Source: Lates calcarifer (Eukaryota; Chordata; Actinopteri; Centropomidae). Taken from it: DNA of 64,000 nt. The DNA is taken from NCBI RefSeq assembly GCF_001640805.2, contig NC_066837.1, positions 24,822,467 through 24,886,466 on the forward strand, given 5' to 3'. The translations under genes were made by a program, and so were the position numbers. The first letter of the stretch is position 1. Every line of letters begins with the position of its first letter. The notes under the pieces are model-generated. The model was not told the DNA's origin and made no database searches. It saw only the letters and a list, made by a program, of their open reading frames with translations. Below are positions 49,910 to 60,950 of the stretch, piece by piece.

Positions 49910-50795
49910 TTTCTAGCAGCTCCACCAGGTTTTACTTTGACACAGCAGAGCTTTGACCTTAATGCCAATGACATACTAACATGCTGATTGGTGGCCATTC
50001 TCACCGTCTTCATTTAGAGTGTTAGCATTCTAGCATTCGCCAAGAGGAGTGAATACAAAGTACAGCTGATGGGGGATGGGAATGTCATTAGTTTTGTACT
50101 GGACAAATGGAAATCTCAAACTGATGAGGATGTAGTTCTAGGGTGTAACATCCACAGTCCATCCAATAGTTGGAAAGATAATATCTTACTGAGAACCACT
50201 GATGTCAACTTCATGGTGGCACTAAAGGAAAAGTCACAGGAACATCAAGGTCATTAGGACATATCATCTGGGAACCAGCCCTGCAATAGACTGGTGACCT
50301 GTCCAGGGTGTACCCTGCCTCTCGCCCAATGTCAGCTGAGACTGTCTCTAGCCCCTCTGTGACCAGTGAGAATAAGTGGTATAGATAATGGATGGATTGA
50401 TGGATTGGGGAACCATGTATGTCTGAACAAAAATTTGTTTAGTTCATCCCATAGATGTTGAAATATCTTCACTGAGTATAAAACTTTGACCTGCTTGTGA
50501 CACTAAAGAAAAAGTAAGGGGATGACTAAAGTCACTGGAATGTATTGTCTAGGGACCTTCAATATCTGCTTTAAATTTCCTGGCAATCCATCCAATAGTT
50601 GTAAAGATATTACACTCTGAATACAGATGTCAACTTCATGGTGAAAAGTCAATGAAAAGTCAGAGGATGATCAAAGTCACTGTAGTAGCAGGATTCTCTC
50701 ACTGGGGACCATAAATGTCTGTACAAAAGATCATGGTAACCCATCTAATTGTTGTCATGATATTTCAGTCTGGACCAATGTGGTGGACTGACCAA
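49910..50795 (+). repeat. Teleost repeat with about 150-bp tandem units, split by a retroposon
   Basis: Four diverged copies of a phrase like CCATCCAATAGTTGTTGAGA start near 50158, 50443, 50586 and 50739. After removing the 138-bp retroposon plus one target copy the spacing is roughly 143-151 bp. Each unit also carries versions of TCAACTTCATGGTG, AAAGTCA and GGGGACCATAAATGTCTG. The block ends with GATATTTCAGTCTGGACCAA and GTGGTGGACTGACCAACAGA. It is a widespread fish repeat by memory; class unknown. The left boundary is uncertain. Confidence 0.7.
50270..50414 (+). mobile_element. 5'-truncated retroposon with 7-bp target site duplication
   Basis: The insert (50277-50407) begins inside the GGAT-tail family (CAATAGACTGGTGACCTGTC, AGGGTGTACCCTGCCTCTCG, CCCAATGTCAGCTGAGACTG, AAGTGGTATAGATAATGG) and ends in GATGGATTGATGGATTG. 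Both flanks carry GGGAACC (50270-50276 and 50408-50414), and joining the flanks restores the surrounding repeat (ATCTGGGAACCATGTATGTC). 5' truncation, a simple-repeat tail and a target duplication mark target-primed reverse transcription. Confidence 0.85.
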
Positions 50796-52430
50796 CAGAC
50801 AAAAGGAAAAAAAAACCAGGAAACATTGAGGGAAAAAAGTTTCAGAGAACAACTTGAGCCTCAGAAAAAGTAGTTTCCTCTTCCATATACTCCTTATTCC
50901 CGTTCTCCCAGACTGCTCTACCTTAATTAAGGGAGGGTTCAACAAGGCAAGGCTGTGCAATAATTTGAAACTTTAAGAAATATTGAGGCATGACCCATTT
51001 ACTGCAAGGAGGCGGTCTGCAGTGGTGACTTCAAACAATGTTATATTTTTATTTGAGTTTGCTCTGTGGTCGGCTTCATTGCCTGCAACCTGTTTCTGGG
51101 ACAATGATTTACAAATCTCCCCTGAGAGACTGCACAGAGCTGAGACTTTTGTAATATTTGATCTTTAGATGTTTGATATGGAGGTGAACAGGCTGCAGTT
51201 TGTTTTTGCTGTTTGAAATATTTAAATTATTAGTTTGTTATTTTAAAGAGAACCATCAAATAAATATATCAAGCATTCTTTTTTATTTTATGCTGTCACA
51301 TGAGAAATCTTTTCAGTTGTTCAGATCTAGTGAAAAAAGTGATGAACAACTGTCAAAAGTCACAAAAAGCATCTGTGCTCTTAACACAAATACTGTAGAT
51401 TCCACTTTGACCCTATTTATATCTTGTAGTAAAATGCTATCTGTATTCATACACCGTATTTAGATGAGGAAAAACCCATGGTGTAAACACATGATCAGAA
51501 TGTGGCCAGATCTGCCAGACCACTTCTGGAGATAGTCTGGATCACATTGTGTTTGGATCTTAGGTAGGTGTATGCTGGCATGCTGGCATCCATGCCTGAA
51601 ACTTTCTTCAGTAGGATAGGGTTAGTATTTAAAATGTGTGTTGGAATTTTATTTCACATCTCTGAATAGGACACAACCTTTATTTCTTTGACTTTGTGAT
51701 ATTCAAATCTTCACACTGTGAAATGATTAACATATTCAATGTCAGTAAAAGCATGAAAATGTGAGTTTTGCATGACATTTCGGATGTTATAGAGGTTCAG
51801 TCGGGGGCAGGTGCTCTGTACTGTCTGCTGAACTGTAGTGTTATTTGGCCCTGAATAATATAGTATTTTTTTTTCATACAGTCCATACATCAGTAATGGT
51901 CAGTATTTAAAAAAAAAAAATCAAGAATCAGACACCATGAATAAATAAATAAAATAAGGTGGCCATTAATATTCAAGGTTCAGCCCAAACTGGCAAATCA
52001 AGTCTGAGTCTGGATTACTAAGTTGCTTAAGTTAAGTTTTATCAACTATGTAATTTAATAAAGCAGTTTTTTTTCAATATAGATAACAGAAAGTCATGCT
52101 AAATTGAAAAGGCAGCTTAACCCTGATTAACAAATAAAAGAAGGTGGATGAAACAAGATTGGGTGGGTTTATGCCATAGCACCTCCCTGCTTGTTCCCCT
52201 TTTTTACTCTTTTGCTTCCATCAACCAGTCTTCAAAAGCATCCTCTACAATTGAGGGTTTAGGTGTATTTGAGAGCATATGTTCAGGTTCAGTAAATATT
52301 TCTTTATCCAGGTTCTAATGCTGTAACCAGAGCGATTGCCTGCTTGAGAGATATGCTGCCCCACTTTGAAGTGTATAAGGTACTCAGTATGCGTAGGTGA
52401 AACTGTAAATGTGCTTATCTTGTGTCAGTG
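50796..52430. other. Non-coding stretch
   Basis: AT-rich; A/T runs at 51867-51875 and 51908-51920. No gene or named repeat seen. Confidence 0.4.
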
Positions 52431-52770
52431 TGTGTGTGAGTTTAGAGTGTGCATGTCTTCTTTGTGTTTGTGGGTGCAGTTCAATAGATAAGGGGTATCC
52501 TGAATAGGCTGAGTAATAGCATTAGGTTCTGAACAAATTCATGTGAGAGCAGTGTGTTCTATCTATGTGTGTGTGTGTATGTGGAGGGAGTGTGTACAGT
52601 AGTAAGCGCCTAGTATAAAGAAGTTCCAAACAAGGGGTCCACAGTAAGGGACAAAGAAGTACAGAAATATATGTATATGTGTGACCGTGTGTGTGTGTGA
52701 GGGAGAGGGAGAGAGATAGACAGAGATGAGAAAAGAGAGAGAGAGATGGAGAGAGAAAGAAAGAGAGGGG
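52431..52770. repeat. TG patches and GA-rich tract
   Basis: TG-rich patches at about 52430-52440, 52566-52580 and 52687-52700, then a purine-rich tract (GAGGGAGAGGGAGAGAGATA ... GAGAGAGAGATGGAGAGAG) at 52699-52770. Confidence 0.8.
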
Positions 52771-52879
52771 ACTACTCAGTGTGAAAAACAACCTTGGCTG
52801 AAACAGCATGAAGCTTTTAAACCACTCAGAACTCTATATCACGCCAAACTATCCAAGGACAATCATGAATACCCTCCAG

Positions 52880-52889
52880 CACACACACA

Positions 52890-52931
<42 letters not shown>
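52880..52931. repeat. (CA)n microsatellite
   Basis: About 52 bp of CA with one AAAC interruption. Confidence 0.95.
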
Positions 52932-52933
<2 letters not shown>

Positions 52934-54019
52934 TCCTGAGGCAAACGGCCTAGCCATTTTGTTTTGGAGTACCTCCTCCATTTGACATGTGGCCTTTTCA
53001 CCTCGTTTAGCACCACAACCCTGATGACAACCTTTGCGCAACCAAAAATCTGAGCGCACCGACATCAAGCCTTGCTAATGTGATAATCAATGGAGAGAGA
53101 AAAACAGAGAGTCAAAGTGCTCGAGCTGATAAACAGAAAGACCTCGCAAAACAACAAGATTCGATCAAGCGAGCCTCATCAGAGACCTTGAACGAGTTAG
53201 GGTGTGTGTGTTTGTGGGAAGTGTGAGAAATGAGAGGCAGGAAAGAAGAGTAAGGAAGAGAAGGGAAAGTGAGACTACATGGGGTGGGGGGTGCAGAGGG
53301 GAGAGACACAAGGCTAGATGAGAGCAGGAGAGGGAGCGAAGGGCCCAATGGCGAATCTCTTAGGAGAATATGATGTGATTTATGGAGGCCATTACACTGA
53401 AGGACAAACAAATGGGGGTTATTAGTGGCGTATCAACAGATGTGCATGTGCGTGACAAACACACCCTACTGTCCACACACATGCACGCGCACACACACAC
53501 AAACATATAGGCTGAATGAGGAACAGTAAATGCTGTTCAAAAGTATATGTATGATGAATGGGGATTGGGAGTAGCCTACAGGAACTAAAAGCCCACTGCT
53601 TTTAGCAGATCCATGACACTTTTCAGTGCAATTACAAAATTTTGTTTGATTTGTAAATAGCTGTGTCATTCCAGTATTGTATTACAAACTAAGTGTGGGC
53701 AACAAGTGGGCATGCAATATCTGTGTTTTTATGCAATTCTAAAACGAGGCTGCAGCCAAAGCATCACATAATGTAAGTATGATTTGACAGCATGTGAGCC
53801 GTGTGAACGTGTGTGTGTCTGCAGAGGAAAGTTAATAGTGTCGTTGTTTTCAGTACAGAGGTGCATCATGGTGGAAAACTGACAGAAATTGACAGTGAAG
53901 GGAAAAACAGACAGAAGAAGAGAGAAAAGCAAGAAATATACGGGGGAGGACAGAATAAAGGCATACATACAAAATAGGAGGAAAGACAGAGGCGGACATA
54001 CAAAGCAAAGAGAGAGGAT

Positions 54020-54020
<1 letters not shown>
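52932..54020. other. Non-coding stretch with purine-rich tract
   Basis: 53215-53345 is G/A-rich on the plus strand and gives a long stop-poor antisense frame (53112-53411). A CA patch lies at 53476-53503. Part of the 173-codon antisense frame ending at 53729 lies here and is repeat-driven. Confidence 0.45.

Positions 54021-54021
<1 letters not shown>

Positions 54022-54061
<40 letters not shown>
54022..54061. repeat. (GA)n microsatellite
   Basis: About 40 bp of uninterrupted GA. A pure purine mirror repeat of this length is capable of triplex (H-DNA) formation. Confidence 0.95.
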
Positions 54062-54066
<5 letters not shown>

Positions 54067-54170
54067 AACAAGAGGTGCCAGTTTGCAGATGAGAGGCTTG
54101 GAAGCCAGAAGGCAATTTAAACAGGCTTGGCTCCCTCTCAGGCATGACAGACTGCTCATTCCCCATCCTC

Positions 54171-54193
54171 TCACACACACACACACAAATGCG

Positions 54194-54224
<31 letters not shown>
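54171..54224. repeat. (CA)n microsatellite, two blocks
   Basis: CA at 54171-54187, the interruption AATGCGTG, then CA at 54195-54224. Together with the GA array it creates the 173-codon antisense frame (53729-54250) of leucine/serine and cysteine/valine runs, which is not a gene. Confidence 0.95.
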
Positions 54225-54227
<3 letters not shown>

Positions 54228-56159
54228 AAGTCATTCATGCATGCTGGCATACAAAACTACTAAGAAAAGTTAAACAACCAGCAACACTCAAGAAGCACAA
54301 GTGTGCAGACAATTGTCACAAAAAAGTACAAAAATGTGCAGATGCATATGCAAAATGCTCCAGCTTTATGCAAGTGTGAACTATACAGCCACCCAAATCC
54401 CTTCAATCCCCCAGACTCTGCATATATACCGAAACGCGTGTGCTCAAGCAGAGAAACACACACACACTGAGTACATACTGGGACAGCACATACAGCACAC
54501 ACACATATATCACCTTAATCATTATCATTTCACAGCTTGAAACTGAGGAGTAAATTTGAATCAACCATTGTGTGATGGCAGACGTACTAATGGTTATTAA
54601 AAATCTACATTCAATGCACTCTCACTTTCTCAATTTGGGCAGCTTGCCACTTACTGCAGCCCCCACAGATAATAACAGGAATTTTAGGCTAACTCTACAG
54701 CTGCATTGTCTTCTCAGGCAGACAGAAATGAAAGAGATGGAATCTAACCTGTCCCTGCAGCAGAGCATTTACTCCAGTGAACTTCTGACTTTGATTGACC
54801 AAAGACTCTTTCATTTGCTTCACTTGTATTCTGAGCACAGCGCATCATGTTCTTTTTCCCTCCTTTCTCTCGCACCTGACTTCACTGTTATCAAGGTGGA
54901 TTCATTTTCTCTGAAATTCAATTTCTTTGTGTCTGTCTGATGCTGTGTCTGTCTGTCTGTCTCCTGCTTGTCCTCTCTTAGCTTGGATATAATCAAAGTG
55001 GCCACTTACTGTATCTGTCTATACTGTCAGACACATTTATGGATGTCAAACAGTTATTTACAACTACTTGTATAGCTGAAAATACATGAAATACACACAA
55101 ATATCTTTGAGCATGCTACCTGCTGCTGAATGTAAAAAATAAAGTTAAATAAGGGTTTGTGAAGAAAATGCCATGTGACCAAATCATGCACTAACAAGTC
55201 AAGCCTTGCAGAAATTATGTTCCGGCTGGTCAACCATTTTACGTGTCTGTGCACAAATAAACTCCAATCATTAGGCTTACATGTTGCTAGTGAATTTGAG
55301 CTGTGTATGTGTGTGTGTGCGTGCGTGCAGACCTGATTGAATTTGCAAGTGTTACATACATGCAGTGCACTAATACAAGGGTCCACAAGGTTGATGAAAA
55401 CAGGTTCCAAATACATTCATACGGGTGGCATAAGGATGGAATTATGGATTATGACTGCTTGGCTGGCTGACAACCACCTATTAACATGTGTGACACATTC
55501 TTGGACTGCCTCTCTACCTGCCTGGTTGCTCCTCAGCACACTTTTATTTGTCAGTCTTACCTGTCTGCTGCCATGTACCCACTCGCTGGTGTCAGTACTC
55601 TTTTCAGTCCATTTCTAGCTTTACTGTATGTGTTACTGGCTTTACCTCAGCCTGACTCCTCACTTCCCTCCCTTTCTCCTTTTCCAATCACCAGCTACCA
55701 GTTTTTTCTTTTTCTTTTTTTTTTTATATCTCTTGCTTGTGTTTCTCATCTTCTACCTTCATTGACCAAACTGTCCAAGGTAATCTAATGTTTCTTCATA
55801 GGGAGCTCAGCTGCATACTGAGATTAAAGCCCGCAGATGGAAAAAAATAAGAAGGAGACGGAGCCTGAGAGATTGGTAAATAAAACAATAGCTTAGAGTT
55901 TTTCCTCAGGTGCAGGTAATAGGCACTTTTCTCTCTCTTCACTTTATTCCAGCAAAAGCGACTCACTGTCAGCTCTCTGATGCAGTTTAAGTTTGTGAAA
56001 TCACATGTTGCATTTTCCTCTCCATCTAAGTCAGTTTTACATTAGTTCACTCTCTTTGTATGGCAATCCACAGGTAGTCTTAAAACCCCATTTCCAATGG
56101 TAAGCCTCTCAACTCTAATGCTCTTGTACTGAGAGCTTCTTTGTGCCTGTTAAGTGCAC
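54225..56159. other. Non-coding stretch
   Basis: Frames at 54572-54940 plus (122 codons) and 55054-55416 minus (120 codons) show no domain. A short (GTCT)n patch is at 54947-54962 and a T-run at 55715-55725. No gene supported. Confidence 0.4.
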
Positions 56160-56177
56160 TGTGTGTGTGTGTGTGTA
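56160..56177. repeat. Short (TG)n microsatellite
   Basis: Uninterrupted TG array. Confidence 0.85.
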
Positions 56178-56419
56178 TGAGTGTGAGAGAGCGGGGGTGT
56201 ATGTACATTCATATCGTTGTAGTATGTATGCGTATATGTTTATGTACACTTAATGAGTGGTACTTGATAATGTGCTGCCTCACCATAGCATTGCCAAACC
56301 CTTTTAATACACCACAGCGGTTCCTTTACCTCCACAACCTCGCACCCAAATGAAGGGTGCAGTCCTGTGAGCCACCCTCCATTCGTCTGACAGTTGCCAT
56401 GGTGACCATCACTACACCA

Positions 56420-56714
56420 TGGAGACAGCAGTGGGAAGCTGACTGGGAGGGTGGAGAGGGGAAAGCAGCACTTAGGGATGAGAGAAAGATGATGGCAGGT
56501 ATTGGAGAGGATGGTTGGTACAAAGAACAGAGCGGAGGGAACGCTGAAGGAGATGTCACAGAGGCTGTGCAGGAGTAGTTGGGGTGAGAGGAAGGAGGTG
56601 ATGGAGGTGAGAGAGGCTCTGATACAGAGAAACACAGACAGAGAACCTGAAAGAATGAGAGACAAAATCAGATGGAGAGACTGTCAGTGTGTGTATGTGT
56701 GTGTGTGTGTGTGT
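56420..56714. repeat. Purine-rich tract followed by (TG)n
   Basis: G/A-dominated sequence (GGGAGGGTGGAGAGGGGAAA and similar) up to about 56680, then TG at 56687-56714. It explains frames on both strands, including the 141-codon minus frame at 56240-56665. Confidence 0.8.
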
Positions 56715-56759
56715 TTTATAACCAAAAAGGAGCTACACTAGAGTGAAGGAAAAATAAAA

Positions 56760-57560
56760 TCCCCACTTCTAGGAGTTGTGTTTATTTCCCACGCAAGGGA
56801 AATGGACTTCAGATGTGAAAGTGTGTCCTTTTCAGTGAATGCTAACCTTGAAAACTATTTCAGAAAAGCCATTATTCATCTAACCAGCCCCCAAGTTCAA
56901 TTTCAAAACTTAGTTCTCCAGCAAGCCAAACACAGCAGTATATCACACAATGAACTCTGGAGAAAATATTGCATTAGCTTTATTTACTGTATGCTCTTTC
57001 CAGAGACAATTACAATCTGGGGCAGGAGGGGCAAGAAAGAGGAGGAGTAAGAGTAGAGGGGAGCAGAATGGGAGAGTAGGATGCTGGTCGCTTTGGCACT
57101 TACTAAAAAGCTGCATTTAGCACAGGTAAATTATAGGGCCTATTTCTGTTGTGAGCCTGTTATGAATGCTCCAGCATCTCTGCACTTCTTTTATGCCTGT
57201 GGCTGTGTGTGACTCTGTGTGTGTTTTTGTCGGAGGGTAAAAAGCGCGTGGAAATGTGCGCTTACTAAATATGTGTATATGTACGTACAGATATGCACGG
57301 GTGTCTTTGCACACCACCCACAAATAAACCTCACATGCCAGAGGGCCAAACATCAAGGCACTGTTGTTCCTTATTAGGAGTCCCAGTGGCTTTAACAGAA
57401 TTAGCAGAAAGAAGCAGGCAGTGCCGCGCCCTCAGATGAGCTGATCTCAACACCGATACCTGTCACATTTAAAAGCCTCAGACTGCACACCGTAGAGAAT
57501 CAGATTGATATATGCAAAGGGCAAATACATTAGCAGAAACACAAACGTGTCAGTCACATT
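56760..57560. other. Candidate conserved non-coding block
   Basis: Mostly free of repeats, with TAAT/ATTA cores and balanced composition. Examples are GCCATTATTCATCTAACCAG, TTGCATTAGCTTTATTTACT and GTTGTTCCTTATTAGGAGTC. A short purine-rich interruption lies at 57020-57085. Suggested by appearance only; no gene visible. Confidence 0.3.
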
Positions 57561-58550
57561 TCCCAAGCATGCTCTGATAACAAGGGATGCAGAGAGGGAG
57601 AGGTGGAAAAATTCATCTATGGAAAATCCAAACACTGTTTTTATCACAAGGTTTTTGCTTTAAGATAGGAAATTATATGAGCACTGACAAACAAAACAAG
57701 GCTAGTGTTTCTTTTTTCCCCCTCATCTCTCCGGTGCAAGTTTGAAAGTCCTAATATTAAGACGCTAAGGGTGCGAGGTAATGGAAGGAATAAATCTTAA
57801 CTTGGTGAGTCATATAATGCTGCTTGTGGAGTCTAAGTACAGCACACATTTGTCAGAGACAGAGAGAGAGAAAGAAAGAAAGAGAGAGGGAGAGGTAGCC
57901 TCATGAGCAAGAGCATGATGACAAATATTTCAATCTGGATGGAATACGCCTTGTTGTTCCTTCCCCAACGCATAAACCAAATCATCTGTGTTTCACTGGT
58001 GAGGAAGTCGGAATCAGTGCTGGGTTAAACGCTGTTTGCAAAATACTCTTAGCATTTGTCGTATCTTGCTCGGAGTAACAGATGGGTGGGGTTTACCACA
58101 TTGGACAGAAGAATGTATGCCAGATGCTAGCAACAGTCATAGCAAATACACGCTGAAATTTGAAGGTAATTCTTTGTAACTCTGTGTGTGTGTGTGTGTG
58201 TGTAAATTCATCTAATACAATTATTTTGTGGGTAGGTTAATTGAATTAATAAAGGCCCTGAAATCTTGGTTTCTGATGTTTAGTATTTCATTGTAAGATT
58301 AAAGGGGCTTCCCACTGATTTTACACATGAAGTTCAGTTTATCTCAAGGAACACTGCTTAGCCTGGGAACAGCTGTATGATAACTTCTATGACTCTGGAG
58401 AGAGATTTCCAAAGATGTAAACAATATCACTGATGATGTCATCACAGAAGAAATAACTCTGCTGATGTAATCAGCGTTATCTTGTCTTGAGACTCATCTT
58501 GAACAGAAATGGTGCACCACAAACTGGAGGTGCAGGGTTTGAAAAAGGGC
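57561..58550. other. Non-coding stretch with short GA and TG repeats
   Basis: A GA/GAAA patch at 57860-57895 and a (TG)n array at 58182-58203. No gene seen. Confidence 0.45.
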
Positions 58551-58735
58551 ATTAAAGTACCACATAGGCCTCAATGCTCTGAGCAGCTGGTCCCCGGTTT
58601 GACTCCTGATCTGTCCAGACCTTACTGCGTGTCATTCCCCTACTTCTCTCTCCCCGTTTCCTGTCTTCTCTTCAGCTGTCCTGTCAATAAAGGCATAAAA
58701 CCCCACAAAAAATAAAGAAATAAAAAAAATTAATA
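58550..58735 (+). mobile_element. tRNA-derived SINE with 'AATAAAGGC' tail
   Basis: The remnant head carries a B-box-like GGTTTGACTCC (58597-58607). Next come CTTACTGCGTGTCATTCCCC, TACTTCTCTCTCCCCGTTTC and CAGCTGTCCTGTCAATAAAGG, and then an A-rich tail. The order matches a very common fish SINE (usual GGTTCGATTCC ... GCATGTCATTCCCC ... CTGTCCTATCAAATAAAGGC). The first part of the tRNA-like head is diverged, so the left boundary is approximate. Confidence 0.8.
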
Positions 58736-60035
58736 TGCTTAGATGGGGCAACTTCAGCACAGACATGACTGCACAACTTCACGTCATCATATTTTGAATC
58801 AAATTTTGCTAAGCCCTAATTGGTGCACAGGTACATGTGACACCATCACCATTTTGCAACACTATCCTGTCCTCCTCAGACCAGTGAGAAGATTAGGGAC
58901 AAAAACAGAAATATAGAAATCTCTCATGTGGAAAAAGCAAAATAGTTCTAACTTTGACATCAGACTCTATGTTTATGTACGACTGCACTGTGTGAGTAAA
59001 AAGTGTTTACATAATTCTAATATAGTGCTATTTTAAAAAGGTTAATTCCTTGGATAAGACCACAGCAGAAAATCATAGTGTAAGAACATCACATTTAATT
59101 ATACAGTGAAAAGGGCAGGTAACACAATGAAGGAAAAATTTGTATGTTAATTTTCTTTTTAGGTTGAAATGGTGATGTGAGTAGTCAGTCTGCAACTGCC
59201 TCTGGAAAGCAATAGATGCAAGGGCCTCCAATGATGCGAAGGGAGGTTGGATGCAGGGTGAATCATGCTGTGGGAAGTGTTTCATGCACTCCCAGTGACA
59301 ATTAGAAGTGGAACACGGTTTTGCTAAGGCTATCCATGACATGGGAGAAGAAAAGGAACTCGCTTTACAGCAGTGCACAGTGTTACAATTAGTTAATTTG
59401 ACAGTTGTAGGAATATGCATGATGTCAAGTCGACAATGATGTTATATCAAAATAAAGGAAATAAAATGACAGGTGGGAGATGTTGGTTTAGACCCCATGT
59501 GTTTTCAGTGAGGGAGGATGTGTCAATGACAAGCTGCACTGATGCAACCTGGAGAAATAGGAGATGAAAAGCACACTTCCTGTGTGGCCTAATCAGGTTC
59601 CTGCCTGCCACCGGTGCTACAGACACAGCTCTCTCTAACGCTATTATTTCAGACACACGAAAAAAATAATCTGAAGGAAGAAACATATTGCTGCCAACAT
59701 TTCTCGTCCTTGACACAAAATAATGTAAGAATAAATATATAACATTCATAATTCATCACACTGTGCTTTTTGAGAAAGCAATGATGAAGCAATCAAAGTG
59801 AAGAGTAATTTTAAAAAGCAGTGCTAATGCAGCAATCAGCTTTGGGTGATTTGTCAATAGCGAGCAATTCATGCCTCTGCTCTGGTGCAATGCCCTACAG
59901 GTAAACAAGGGAAACAAATGAGAAACATTCAAGTGCACTTTTCTTCTCCACCACACATACATACACACACTCACACACATGCACACACAAACACCTCCTC
60001 AGCTGTTGTTGTCAGCATGTTAATCAGGCTTTGGT
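58736..60035. other. Non-coding stretch
   Basis: Contains short CA patches at 59956-59990 and a 115-codon minus frame (59073-59420) without recognisable domain. No gene supported. Confidence 0.4.
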
Positions 60036-60039
60036 ATGG

Positions 60040-60950
60040 TTGTAGCCCTGAGGCGCTGTGTGATATAAACACAGATAGAATAAATATCTCATTTTAGTAC
60101 CTTTAAATGACTAAGTTTGTTGTCTTCCTCCCTGATGGCTCTGAGAAGAAAGTTTGTGATTAAGTATTTATGATGTTTAGTGTTCAACAAGGCCACTATC
60201 TCTCAGATGCCGAAGCATTACATCAAGAATGATACTGCACAATGTGCTGCTGTGAGTGCTGGTGACCTTTCTGTGAGAGGCCATTGGCGGTACACGGCTG
60301 GCATTTGAGACGAGATCATTACGGCACTGGTTTTAATTGAAGACTTTATCCCAGGTGTAATCAGGGATAAATAAACAACGCTGGAATCATCCAAGACCCA
60401 ATTAGGCCTATGGGAAGAGTTGTGTGTGGAGATGCAATGTGCTGCTTCTTCATAATCAGCTGAAACTAATACTTGATGAAAGAGTCTGATATCCCTACCT
60501 GTCTCTGCAACTAATTGTCTGTAATTAGTACAAGGCAGGGGTAATTGTGAAGGTTGATGTTATTATGAGGAATATCATAGAGTATAATATTCTGATTTCC
60601 TATTGTGTGGGCTTTGAAAAAAATACTACCGGAATTCCTTTAATTGCTGTTATAATGGGCACTTTCACATGGGGATATTATATGATGCCATTAAGACATA
60701 CTGAGGATGTTTGAGAAATGAGGCTTCATTAGGATGATTTTGTCATCCCCTAATCAGCGTTGAAGTGGAAGATTCCACAGTAGTAGACAGGCGTTAATCT
60801 TCACATGATCCCAAAGACCTCCAAATGACTCCACACCTCTGTGGCCAAGAGATAAACAAAACTGAGAGAGAAAGGGAAAAGACAAACCAGCGATACTCCT
60901 CTCCAGTTAATTAAGTGACGAAATAAGCTTGGAAATCCCCTGAATCAAAT
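60040..60950. promoter_or_regulatory. Candidate enhancer/conserved non-coding block
   Basis: About 0.9 kb with no simple repeats, no recognised transposon and no long open frame. It has many homeodomain-type cores: TTTTAATTGAAG, CCAATTAGGCC, GGGGTAATTGTGA and CAGTTAATTAAGTG. A symmetric site CTAATTGTCTGTAATTAG lies at 60511-60528, with two inverted TAATT half-sites. The density and style are what I expect of a developmental enhancer. No alignment was possible, so conservation is inferred. Confidence 0.4.

Noticed and set aside
53729..54250. 173-codon open frame, longest in the window
   Set aside because: Runs through (CA)n and (GA)n arrays on the antisense strand, giving cysteine/valine and leucine/serine runs; no domain and no conserved-looking segment.
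54572..54940. 122-codon plus-strand frame
   Set aside because: Ordinary length for chance; no recognisable domain; overlaps an unrelated antisense frame.
56240..56665. 141-codon minus-strand frame
   Set aside because: Lies over a purine-rich tract that lacks stops in several frames on both strands; leucine/serine/phenylalanine-rich without motif.
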